The notes beneath the pieces are model-generated. The model was not told the origin of the DNA. It worked only from the letters and a program-made list of their open reading frames with translations, and searched no databases. A stretch of 48,170 nucleotides of DNA. It comes from Candidatus Poribacteria bacterium (lineage in GTDB: Bacteria; Poribacteria; WGA-4E; PCPOR2b). Every line of letters starts with the position of its first letter. The stretch's first letter is position 1. This document shows, in pieces, positions 24,764 through 32,261 of this stretch. The stretch is taken from assembly GCA_022822785.1 (NCBI GenBank), contig JAJEAL010000128.1, positions 1 through 48,170 of the forward strand. The letters are read 5' to 3'. Made by a program: the position numbers and the translations under genes.

Positions 24764-27175
24764 TTATTCGTGCTCCGTTACGTCTTGCCCTGCTCCTTCC
24801 TCTGACGACTGCTTCCAACCCACGCTCTCACCCGCAAGGTCAGAGAGGTCGATATGGGAGATCCAATCTCTAAAAAAAATGCTCGGAGACTCAGACTCAT
24901 CGGGGCGTTCGGTGGAATCCACAGTCGAAGCAGCTCCCCACGTTCGGATTAAGGCGTAGGTTTGCTCGGAGAAAAAAGGGAGGATTGGTGCAAGTCGTTG
25001 TGTCAAGACACATAAAATCTTCGATAGCGCTGTTTGGCAAGACCGCTTCTCCTGCACTGTGTTCAGCACATTGAACCGATGATCGCAAAATTGTCGCAAA
25101 TCTGATTGACAGAAATCTCTCAGAAGCGACCATGCCTGACAAAAATCGCGTCGCTGATAGGCGAGATCTACGGATTGAATCGTCCTAGAAGCAGTGGCTA
25201 GCACCTGTTTATCCGGCATTAACAATGGCTCTAAAGACGCCCCATGTAGGTCGAAGGTGAAATCTTCGAGATGACTCAATATCGTGGTGAACAATCCTTG
25301 AATAGTGTTGTATTCCCCCTGATACTGCTGGAGGTGTTTTTCAATCAATGATGAGTCTAGATTCGACTGAAGGCAGAGCAAGCGCAGTACATCTTTTGGA
25401 TATTCATCCACCCAGCTTTGGCTGGTATCAACCGATTGGACATCTGAAGCATCACCCGTCAACTCCACGTTCAATGGACCCGAACCGGAGATAGCAATTG
25501 AAGTCAGCACGAACTGAGCAAACCACTTTTGAAATTGATCTGAGCAAGAGAAGTAAACTTTAATAGGCTCAACCACATTTCTCTTGACGGCAAGGTTGTT
25601 AATTGCGTTAAGAAGAACCGCAAAGTGGCCCTCAAGAGTTGTAAATTCTTTACGGAACTCTTTTGCATCACAGTTAAGACATAAGGTATTGGGAGGCAAC
25701 AGATCTTCAGCAGCCAGCTTGAACCAGCTATCGGCACCACGACGGCTTATCAAAGTACGAATAGCTTCGATAATTCGGGGATCAGACAATTCTCTTCCAC
25801 ATTTTTGGCACTGAAAGCTAGGTATAGGGGTTCCCCAACCTCTATGGCACGAAACGGGGGGTGATGGAAGGTCGCGAAGCGTTTGTTGAATCCACTCCCT
25901 ATCTTTAGGTCTATACTGTGTCAAATGCTCATCCGAACGAATCAGACGCTCTCGCAATTGATTCTTGTCCAAGGAAAAGACCCACTGTTGAATGGGGCGA
26001 AACAGGGCAGGCGTCTCACATCTCCAGCAATGGGGTTGCTGTATATCCTCAAACCCTGCTGATATTAGATAGCCCCGTTTTTCGAGTTCAAAGGCGATAA
26101 ATTTCCCGGCATCAGACACTTCAAGTCCACAGAACTGCTCAGCATCTTCTGTTAGACATCCCGTGTCATCAATAACCGATGTAATCGGAAGTTGCAGGTG
26201 TTGTGCAATTTGATAATCGTATGGGTGGTGCCCTGGGGTGAGATGCCTCACCACAGTCAGTGGGTGAGGGGTTGTCTCCTTATCTGGCCTATCATCATCT
26301 TGAGGAAGCTGCGGGATTACAACTACCGGCAAGTCTGTACCTAGGAATGGATGGGCGCAGATACAATCTGTGAGCGTATCAACTGAGCGGGTTTGTAATC
26401 GATTTAACCCTGCGTGATAATCCCGCGGCAGGCGAGTTGAGAGATCTGCTTCAGCGAGCAGAAGGATTTCACCCCCCAATTCAGCAATCCAATATTTACT
26501 ATCCGGTTGTACCCCAATGGCAACACTTCCAGCAAGATGCCATAGATCTGGAAGCCAAACGAGTAGGTATACGTCTTCGCCAAACTCTTCTAAGCCGATG
26601 CTCACAGGAAATTTGACATAGCCTGAATATACTGGAGATGGGTGCATATCCATCTCATCCGCATCGACTACGGTATTGCATTTCGGGCACCAAGCGCCTA
26701 ATTTATGATTTTTATTTAAATACCCTGATTTCTGTAATATGTTGAAAGCATTGATAATCTTCGCCTCATCACGTGAATCCAGATTTCTGCCTTTTTTCCA
26801 ATTTCCAAAAATCCCAAGTGCCTGTAGTTGATTTTGCTGCTTGTTAACCTCACGTTGGAATTCACGTCGGCACTGTCGGCGAAAGCGGAGTGCATCAAAG
26901 GCGCCATCTTTACATTCCCGGTCCAGCACTTTCGCTTCAACAGCTGCGGTATAATAGCTCCAACACGGCACATAGTCCACACCTATTCCTTGCATCATGT
27001 TGACTTTAAGAAAGATATCCTGATGGACCTTACCTTTAAGCACATCCAATTTCAGATGATCGGTAGGCGTGGGCATTTCTCGAAGACTATAGGGGGTCGA
27101 TTCCGCTCGTTGAGTGAGTTGGGCATAGATATCAAGATCAGCCCATAATTCTAGGATTTTTTCATCGGTCAACAT
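24764..27175 (-). CDS. Isoleucyl-tRNA synthetase homologue lacking the catalytic signatures
   Basis: 803 residues that follow class Ia IleRS from near the N-terminus (KILELWADLDIYAQL) to the anticodon-binding domain (LRQFCDHRFNVLNTVQEKRS then CQTALSKIL and RLAPILPFFSEQTYALI). The active-site motifs are gone. HIGH aligns with about KLDV (42-45). GWDCHGLPIE is CWSYYTAAVE (71-80). Editing TTPWTLPAN is LPDLWHLAG (208-216). SRQRxWG is SCHRGWG (442-448). DTLDVWFDSG is TTLEGHFAVL, and KMSKS is about VDTSQS (582-587). Cys pairs (163/166, 456/459, 499/502) are kept. It also lacks the usual ~25-40 N-terminal residues and the C-terminal zinc finger. No stops or frameshifts, and GGTGA precedes the ATG. 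It sits at the standard ileS locus. Unlikely to aminoacylate; perhaps a tRNA-binding or regulatory paralogue. Confidence 0.85.
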   Translation of the reverse strand: MLTDEKILELWADLDIYAQLTQRAESTPYSLREMPTPTDHLKLDVLKGKVHQDIFLKVNMMQGIGVDYVPCWSYYTAAVEAKVLDRECKDGAFDALRFRRQCRREFQREVNKQQNQLQALGIFGNWKKGRNLDSRDEAKIINAFNILQKSGYLNKNHKLGAWCPKCNTVVDADEMDMHPSPVYSGYVKFPVSIGLEEFGEDVYLLVWLPDLWHLAGSVAIGVQPDSKYWIAELGGEILLLAEADLSTRLPRDYHAGLNRLQTRSVDTLTDCICAHPFLGTDLPVVVIPQLPQDDDRPDKETTPHPLTVVRHLTPGHHPYDYQIAQHLQLPITSVIDDTGCLTEDAEQFCGLEVSDAGKFIAFELEKRGYLISAGFEDIQQPHCWRCETPALFRPIQQWVFSLDKNQLRERLIRSDEHLTQYRPKDREWIQQTLRDLPSPPVSCHRGWGTPIPSFQCQKCGRELSDPRIIEAIRTLISRRGADSWFKLAAEDLLPPNTLCLNCDAKEFRKEFTTLEGHFAVLLNAINNLAVKRNVVEPIKVYFSCSDQFQKWFAQFVLTSIAISGSGPLNVELTGDASDVQSVDTSQSWVDEYPKDVLRLLCLQSNLDSSLIEKHLQQYQGEYNTIQGLFTTILSHLEDFTFDLHGASLEPLLMPDKQVLATASRTIQSVDLAYQRRDFCQAWSLLRDFCQSDLRQFCDHRFNVLNTVQEKRSCQTALSKILCVLTQRLAPILPFFSEQTYALIRTWGAASTVDSTERPDESESPSIFFRDWISHIDLSDLAGESVGWKQSSEEGAGQDVTEHE

Positions 27176-27238
27176 TTGCTATCACCGTTGGGACCTACAT
27201 AAAATCGTAAGGATGAGGAGTTTTGAAGAAGTGAACAC

Positions 27239-27514
27239 TTAATAGAGAGTAGCAACTAATATCCTTTGCAGTATTTGCAAAAAAATTAGCAAAATAAGCG
27301 GTGAAATGTCAATTCCCAGGCTCCCTGTCATGGGACTAAGCACACGACGAATTGGATCTAGTGCGGGATCCACAAATCGATTCGTCATCCAATAAAATTG
27401 TCTTGCCATCATATTACCAGACAAATTCACAATCCAAGATAATATAACATTAGCAAAGACGACGATTGAGTAAATTTCAACCACTTTAACGACAAGAGGT
27501 ATAAATACTTCCAT
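27239..27514 (-). CDS. yggT: YggT family small membrane protein
   Basis: 91 residues from the ATG at 27514, with AAGGA nine bases upstream. A GTG at 27538, directly after the proC stop, would add eight residues. Two membrane helices flank an amphipathic loop: LVVKVVEIYSIVVFANVILS, and at the end ISPLILLIFLQILQRIL. The loop FVDPALDPIRRVLSPMTGSL is the YggT hallmark. In bacteria it lies with yggS, proC and often ileS, and is linked to division or osmotic stability. Its place here, between proC and the ileS homologue, is the classic order. Confidence 0.88.
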   Translation of the reverse strand: MEVFIPLVVKVVEIYSIVVFANVILSWIVNLSGNMMARQFYWMTNRFVDPALDPIRRVLSPMTGSLGIDISPLILLIFLQILQRILVATLY

Positions 27515-27538
27515 AATCGAGAGTCCTTCCAATCTCAC

Positions 27539-28354
27539 TCAATTTGCAAGTTCTTCCGCCCGTTTGGTTGCAGCACTCACTGCATCAGCGATAATTGCTC
27601 GCAGGCGCCCATTCTCCAGCGCATATAAGCCCGCTGCGGTTGTGCCTCCCGGGGTTGTCACCCGGTTTTTTAGCACTGCTGGATGTTCATCTGCGTCTTC
27701 AAGCATCTTGCACGCTCCGAGCACCGTTTGTAGGGCAAGTTGATAGGCATCAGGACGGGTCAATCCGACCTGTACCCCCGCATCAGCGAAGGCTTCAATG
27801 AACAGGAACACAAAGGCCGGCCCACTACCACTTAAACCGGTAACAGCGTTCAGGTGCCTTTCCTCCATGATAATCGATTTGCCAGCAGCGTCAAAAATTG
27901 CTTGCGCTATAGCGAGATGCTCCGTTGTGGCTGCACGTCCCGCCGCGATCGCAGAAATCGCTTCTCCCACAGATGCAGCAATATTTGGCATCACACGAAC
28001 AATCGGCGGGGGTGGAGAGGTGAAATACGATTCTAATTGGGTTGTTGAAACACCGGCCGCAATAGAGATGAGCCACTGAGACGAAGATTGGAGGGCGGCG
28101 GCAATTTCTGGGAAGACATCTGGGACGTTATTCGGCTTAGCTGCGTATAGCAGGCAGTCCACATTTTGCACCAATTCTGGGATGCTCTCTGCACTGTTGA
28201 CCCCTAACTCTTCACACAGTTGGTCAACGAGGGGACGATAAACATCTGTTACCCAAATCTGCTCAGGCGGCAGCAAATCGTGCACAACGCCTCTGACAAT
28301 TGCACCGCCCATATTGCCGACAGCGATGAAACCGACTCGAAGTTTTCTATCCAA
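27539..28354 (-). CDS. proC: Pyrroline-5-carboxylate reductase
   Basis: 271 residues. Reduces 1-pyrroline-5-carboxylate to proline with NAD(P)H. The Rossmann start VGFIAVGNMGGAIVRGVV has the GxGxxG-like turn. LLYAAKPNNVPDV and VRVMPNIAASVGEAISAI are family blocks. The C-terminal dimer/active-site region GLSGSGPAFVFLFIEAFADA followed by VTTPGGTTAAGLYALE is diagnostic. The start is TTG at 28354 with GGAG nine bases upstream. Second gene of the yggS operon, 36 bases after yggS. Confidence 0.94.
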   Translation of the reverse strand: MDRKLRVGFIAVGNMGGAIVRGVVHDLLPPEQIWVTDVYRPLVDQLCEELGVNSAESIPELVQNVDCLLYAAKPNNVPDVFPEIAAALQSSSQWLISIAAGVSTTQLESYFTSPPPPIVRVMPNIAASVGEAISAIAAGRAATTEHLAIAQAIFDAAGKSIIMEERHLNAVTGLSGSGPAFVFLFIEAFADAGVQVGLTRPDAYQLALQTVLGACKMLEDADEHPAVLKNRVTTPGGTTAAGLYALENGRLRAIIADAVSAATKRAEELAN

Positions 28355-28390
28355 AGTGCTATACTCCTATCCGGATCTGATTGAGACGTT

Positions 28391-29080
28391 TTACTCCCGC
28401 TCTCCAAAGATTGCTGTGCCCACCCTGATGAGATTCGCCCCTTCCTCAACGGCAACCTCAAAATCATTGGTCATCCCCATTGACAAGTTATCCATCTCAA
28501 CGTTGGGAAATTGCTGGGCAATAATCTTGTCCCGGAGTTGCCGAAGCGATACAAACATCGGACGCACCGCTTCGGGGTCAGGCAGAAAGGCACCGATTGT
28601 CATCAATCCCTTGATCCGGACATGGGGGTACGGGTGTGCACTTTCAATGAAGTTCAGCGTTTGATCCGGCTCCAGACCGTATTTGCTGGGCTCAGCGGAG
28701 GTATTGACCTGAACTAGCACCTCTGTCGTGCGATTTAACTGGGCAGATCGTCGATCGATTTCAGCAAGGAGGCGTAGACTATCCACAGAATGGATGAGGT
28801 CAAAAATCTGTAAGGCGTGTCTCACCTTGTTTCGCTGCAGGTGCCCAACGAGATGCCACTTTACCGGTTGGTCAATCTGGGGGTGTTTACTTTGTGCCTC
28901 TTGGACGCGATTTTCGCCAATATCTGTAATCCCTGCGTCGATTGCTTCTACAATCAGACTGACAGGCTTGGTCTTAGAAACGGCAACGAGCTGTATTGAA
29001 CTGGGGTCACGCCCGGTACGTGCGGCGGCAGCAGCAATCCGATCTTGAATCCGTTCGAGATTGTCACGAATAGATGCCAT
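28391..29080 (-). CDS. yggS: YggS/PLPBP family pyridoxal-phosphate homeostasis protein
   Basis: 229 residues from the ATG at 29080, which has GGGAGGAG upstream; an extension to 29122 has no ribosome site. A single PLP-binding TIM barrel without enzyme activity that controls free PLP and amino-acid pools. The PLP lysine is in VAVSKTKPVSL. WHLVGHLQRNKVR, SKYGLEP and LSMGMTNDFEVAVEEGANLI, then RVGTAIFG, are the other signatures (phosphate-binding at the end). First gene of the long minus-strand operon, with an extended -10 promoter at 29130-29159. Confidence 0.94.
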   Translation of the reverse strand: MASIRDNLERIQDRIAAAAARTGRDPSSIQLVAVSKTKPVSLIVEAIDAGITDIGENRVQEAQSKHPQIDQPVKWHLVGHLQRNKVRHALQIFDLIHSVDSLRLLAEIDRRSAQLNRTTEVLVQVNTSAEPSKYGLEPDQTLNFIESAHPYPHVRIKGLMTIGAFLPDPEAVRPMFVSLRQLRDKIIAQQFPNVEMDNLSMGMTNDFEVAVEEGANLIRVGTAIFGERE

Positions 29081-29129
29081 TATTCTCCTCCCACCAGAGC
29101 AAATTAACAGAAATGTGGACAACCATTAA

Positions 29130-29159
29130 ATGATAGCATATTTCGAGAAGCGATTGCAA
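29130..29159 (-). promoter_or_regulatory. Extended -10 promoter for the yggS-to-TPR operon
   Basis: On the minus strand TTGCAA (29154-29159), an 18-base spacer, then TGCTATCAT. The -10 TATCAT (29130-29135) has the TGn extension. It sits ~50 bases before the yggS start and is the only good promoter seen for the twelve-gene run down to 18405. Confidence 0.55.
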
Positions 29160-29181
29160 GCGCAACCCGTCGGTCCACCCC

Positions 29182-30111
29182 TCAACTTCTGACCTTCCAG
29201 AGCGTTGCAGGTTCATATGCCTCCCCACGTGTAGGCAGAAACTGCCGCAGATGTCGCCCACCCAATGCGAATCCGGCAAGCCCGGGCATCCCCCGATCCT
29301 CATTCTCGACACAGAGGATATAATCATATCCGGATTCAAGTAGTGCGCCAATAATTGTTCCCCAATTCAGCTGCCCACGTCCAGGCACACGGTATTGCCA
29401 CCACCAGTTCCCAATGATTCCTTGACGAAAACGCATCTGTGGACTGACTTCGCAATCCTTCACGTCGGCATAATACCACTTACCAGAAAACATGCGGATA
29501 GCGTCCTCCGCCGGTAAAATCCCCATCCAGAGCCAGTGGGAGGGATCGCAAGATAAGCCCAAGTTGTCGGAAGGAACTGCATCAAGGATACGTTCCCACA
29601 TCTCCGGATTACAGGCGATGTTACCCATTCGTACCGCACAATCAAGCGCAATCTGCACACCCTTCTCTTCAGCAAAACGGATGACCGGTGTCCACATCTC
29701 CTTGAATCTACCCACCAATTCAACCGACCTATCGCCCGGATTCCCGGGGGTCGAGGAGAATTGTCCGTAAAAATGCCAACTGACGGGACTACCTGCGTAG
29801 GTTACGAGGACCGGTGCACCGAGGATGCTTGTCGCTTCGATTGCGCGTTTGAGGTTTTCGCGGGCAGCGTCACGCGCTTCAGGATCGTCGTCCAGCAGAT
29901 TGTTGTGGGCACTTAGCGCAGCGAGATAGATATCGTGTGAACCCAAAGTCTCGTTGATTTCATCACCACCCGCTTGCAGGATATGCTCAGGATCAAATGT
30001 TCCACTAGCGTTAGGACGAATTGCATCGAAACTGTTTGCTTTCGCCCATTTGGCACACTCTTCGAGACTCCATGCACCACCGCCCACACCCATACTAAAA
30101 CTGATGTCCAT
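29182..30111 (-). CDS. Sugar phosphate isomerase/epimerase-like TIM barrel (AP endonuclease family 2 fold)
   Basis: 309 residues, begins MDISFSMGVGGGAWSLEECA. The metal-binding positions of this family are recognisable as acidic and His residues on successive strands: LSCDPSHWLWMG (Asp, His), WYYADVKDCEVS and YDYILCVENEDRGM (Glu). The strand that usually carries a Glu reads VQIALDCAVRMGN, so one ligand may differ. These enzymes isomerise or epimerise sugars and inositol derivatives in the cytoplasm. AGGGGAAATT precedes the ATG. The neighbours (housekeeping operon, prenyltransferase) give no substrate clue; the Gfo/Idh genes elsewhere in the window are typical partners. Confidence 0.82.
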   Translation of the reverse strand: MDISFSMGVGGGAWSLEECAKWAKANSFDAIRPNASGTFDPEHILQAGGDEINETLGSHDIYLAALSAHNNLLDDDPEARDAARENLKRAIEATSILGAPVLVTYAGSPVSWHFYGQFSSTPGNPGDRSVELVGRFKEMWTPVIRFAEEKGVQIALDCAVRMGNIACNPEMWERILDAVPSDNLGLSCDPSHWLWMGILPAEDAIRMFSGKWYYADVKDCEVSPQMRFRQGIIGNWWWQYRVPGRGQLNWGTIIGALLESGYDYILCVENEDRGMPGLAGFALGGRHLRQFLPTRGEAYEPATLWKVRS

Positions 30112-30188
30112 AATTTCCCCTTTTTCTATGAAGATTTCTCAAATCTGGGCTGCCCACTTGACTAGCCCTTGAAATCATTGATGTCCAC

Positions 30189-31010
30189 CTACACGACCAT
30201 ATCCACAACAGATAACACCATAAGCACCAAACTCACCACACCATTGAGTGTGAAGAAAGCGAGATTTACCCGTGAAAGATCGTTCGGCTTGACGATAGCG
30301 TGCTCATAAATCAGAATGATGATAACGACCCCAACCCCGACCAAGTAGATAACCCCCAGATCTGTCAATAGGGTCACACCGATTAGTAGCGCAACCATCA
30401 CTACATGTAGCACTGATGAGATCCATAATGCCGGTCTAACTCCGAATTTAGCAGGAATTGAATGGAGCCGATGCTCACGATCGAAATCGAAATCTTGACA
30501 AGCGTAGATAATGTCAAACCCCGCGGTCCAAAGCAGCACCGCCAGTCCAAGCAGCATGGGAGGCCAATCGAACTGACCTTTGATGGCAATCCATGCACCA
30601 ATTGGTGCGATCGAGAGGGAGGTTCCGAGCCACAGGTGGGAGAGCGAGGTAAACCGTTTGGTGTAGGAATATCCCATAATCACCACCAGCGCAACCGGTG
30701 ACAGCGCAAAAGCGAGGGGGTTAAGGTTGTACGCTGCGAACACGAGGAGCGCTGCGGAGACAAGCGTAAATCCCCAGACCGCTCCCGTCGTGATTAATCC
30801 GGCGGGGAGGGCTCGCATTGACGTGCGTGGATTCGCTTTGTCAATCTTGGCATCAGCAAGGCGATTAAACGCCATGGCACAGCTCCGGGCCCCGACCATA
30901 GCGACGAGTATCCAACCTAGCTTATCTAGTGCTGGCAACCCGTCTGAGGCGATGAACGCACTCATAATTGCAAAAGGCAGCATGAAAACCGTGTGCTCGA
31001 ACTTGATCAT
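30189..31010 (-). CDS. UbiA-family polyprenyltransferase (MqnP/4-hydroxybenzoate type)
   Basis: 273 residues from the ATG at 31010, about eight membrane helices. First aspartate motif NRLADAKIDKANPR (Asn49, Asp53, Asp57), second DIIYACQDFDFDREHRLHSI; both bind Mg-diphosphate of the prenyl donor. The pattern FEHTVFMLPFAIMSA at the start fits the UbiA-like group used in menaquinone (futalosine) synthesis. Homology seems to continue upstream: in frame are IIRKIKIILD codons before Met1, with GGGTGAGG just ahead, but the only initiators there are ATT (31040) or ATC (31037). A consensus promoter at 31068-31096 places the transcript start next to that site. The true start may therefore be non-standard. 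Confidence 0.88.
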   Translation of the reverse strand: MIKFEHTVFMLPFAIMSAFIASDGLPALDKLGWILVAMVGARSCAMAFNRLADAKIDKANPRTSMRALPAGLITTGAVWGFTLVSAALLVFAAYNLNPLAFALSPVALVVIMGYSYTKRFTSLSHLWLGTSLSIAPIGAWIAIKGQFDWPPMLLGLAVLLWTAGFDIIYACQDFDFDREHRLHSIPAKFGVRPALWISSVLHVVMVALLIGVTLLTDLGVIYLVGVGVVIIILIYEHAIVKPNDLSRVNLAFFTLNGVVSLVLMVLSVVDMVV

Positions 31011-31067
31011 GTCGAGAATGATCTTAATTTTTCGGATAATTGTGCCTCACCCGCCTTTCAACAATAA

Positions 31068-31096
31068 AATATAGTGCATTGTATCCCCGTTGTCAA
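31068..31096 (-). promoter_or_regulatory. Near-consensus sigma70 promoter for the UbiA-family gene
   Basis: On the minus strand TTGACA (31091-31096), a 17-base spacer and TATATT (31068-31073): a perfect -35 and a five-of-six -10. The expected transcript start near 31061 leaves about 20 bases before the ribosome site and putative ATT/ATC start. Confidence 0.65.
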
Positions 31097-31115
31097 TCCA
31101 TTTTTCGTTCTCAAA

Positions 31116-32165
31116 CTACGGCATAGTGAAAACAACCCCTAAAGCCTCATTTGGGGTTTGGAGGAGTTTCTCGCACCCGTCGGCTGCCTGATCGATTGGT
31201 AGAATATCGGTAATCAGCGGTTTGACCTTTAGTTTGCCTTCGGACATGAACCGAAGCACTAGTTCGAGATTCCGTTGCGTGGGCCAATGGACAAAAACCG
31301 GTGGGTAATTCGCACCATGCTCATAGGCTTCGTCATGATAGCCGGGGCCCGTTCGAGCTGCGCTGATTACATCCACATTTCCAACGCTAGCAGCAAAGCC
31401 GTGTGTAATGGTTGCACCACCGACAATAACAATACGTCCCATTTTATGCGTGTCCGGCGCGGTCTTGAGCATACTGCGAATCAGACGAAACGCTGCCGTA
31501 CCATCGCCGCCAAACGCGATAATCCCGCAATCCATCCCGTATCCATTTGTGAATTTCTCTGCAATCGACACAGGGTCAGTATCGGTCAATTGGATTGGCA
31601 AATCCACACCTGCCTCCTGTGCAACCTTCACGCGCTGCGGGAAGTGATCTAGCCCCATGACATACGCGCCGGCAATCTGTGCAATCTGACAGGAGAGCTG
31701 TCCCACCAAACCTAACCCCGCCACGACAACATTTTCGCCAATTGCAATGCGTCCGCGTTGCACGGCGTGTAGGGCTGTTGCCGCAAGGTGATTGGATGCC
31801 GCTTCGGCATCACTCACATTGTCAGGAATCTTTGCACACAGATTGTGCGGTATACAGGCATGTGTTGTGTGCAGTGCGTACCCGCCTCCCATCCCCGACA
31901 CCCGATCGCCAATCGAAAACTCACCACAATTCCCCTTCTTGTCAATGACCACGCCGGCGTTACTGTAACCGAAGGGACGCTTGGTTGGATTCGGCGTTGG
32001 ATTTGCGCGTCTGTTCTTGACGCCGCCGAGTCCGGAGCCGGGACTTACCATCGAGGCACCAACTTCTACTAGCAACTGCCCTAGCTTGAGTTCGGGAATA
32101 GCCTGCTCCTCCGTCCAGATTTTTCCGTTGCTATTCATCACAACAACTTTTCGTGTTTGATTCAT
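31116..32165 (-). CDS. Medium-chain dehydrogenase/reductase lacking the zinc ligands
   Basis: 349 residues with GroES-like and Rossmann halves. The coenzyme loop is ENVVVAGLGLVGQLSCQIAQ (GxGxxG), followed by GLDHFPQRVKVAQEAGVD. In zinc alcohol dehydrogenases the catalytic Cys and GHE motif lie in the first 75 residues. Here those places read VEVGASMVSPGSGLGG and GYSNAGVVI, so the catalytic zinc site is absent, as is the four-Cys structural site. It is therefore a non-zinc MDR of unknown substrate. AAGGAG precedes the ATG. Same orientation as, but probably separate from, the UbiA gene, which has its own promoter in between. Confidence 0.83.
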   Translation of the reverse strand: MNQTRKVVVMNSNGKIWTEEQAIPELKLGQLLVEVGASMVSPGSGLGGVKNRRANPTPNPTKRPFGYSNAGVVIDKKGNCGEFSIGDRVSGMGGGYALHTTHACIPHNLCAKIPDNVSDAEAASNHLAATALHAVQRGRIAIGENVVVAGLGLVGQLSCQIAQIAGAYVMGLDHFPQRVKVAQEAGVDLPIQLTDTDPVSIAEKFTNGYGMDCGIIAFGGDGTAAFRLIRSMLKTAPDTHKMGRIVIVGGATITHGFAASVGNVDVISAARTGPGYHDEAYEHGANYPPVFVHWPTQRNLELVLRFMSEGKLKVKPLITDILPIDQAADGCEKLLQTPNEALGVVFTMP

Positions 32166-32261
32166 GGTATGCTCCTTGTAGACAGATGGTTCGTAAGCTC
32201 ATAGGTCATAGACTGACTCCAACCTGTCATACGAAATCCGACAAGCCTCCACATCTTGCAA

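Noticed and set aside
24764-27175. Simple pseudogene of ileS
   Set aside because: 803 codons without a stop or shift, a ribosome site, retained Cys pairs and retained anticodon-domain pattern do not fit ordinary decay.
29081-29122. N-terminal extension of yggS
   Set aside because: No ribosome site; the ATG at 29080 follows GGGAGGAG and starts where the family starts.
31116-32165. Zinc alcohol dehydrogenase
   Set aside because: The catalytic Cys, the GHE motif and the four-Cys structural site are absent; kept only as a non-zinc MDR.
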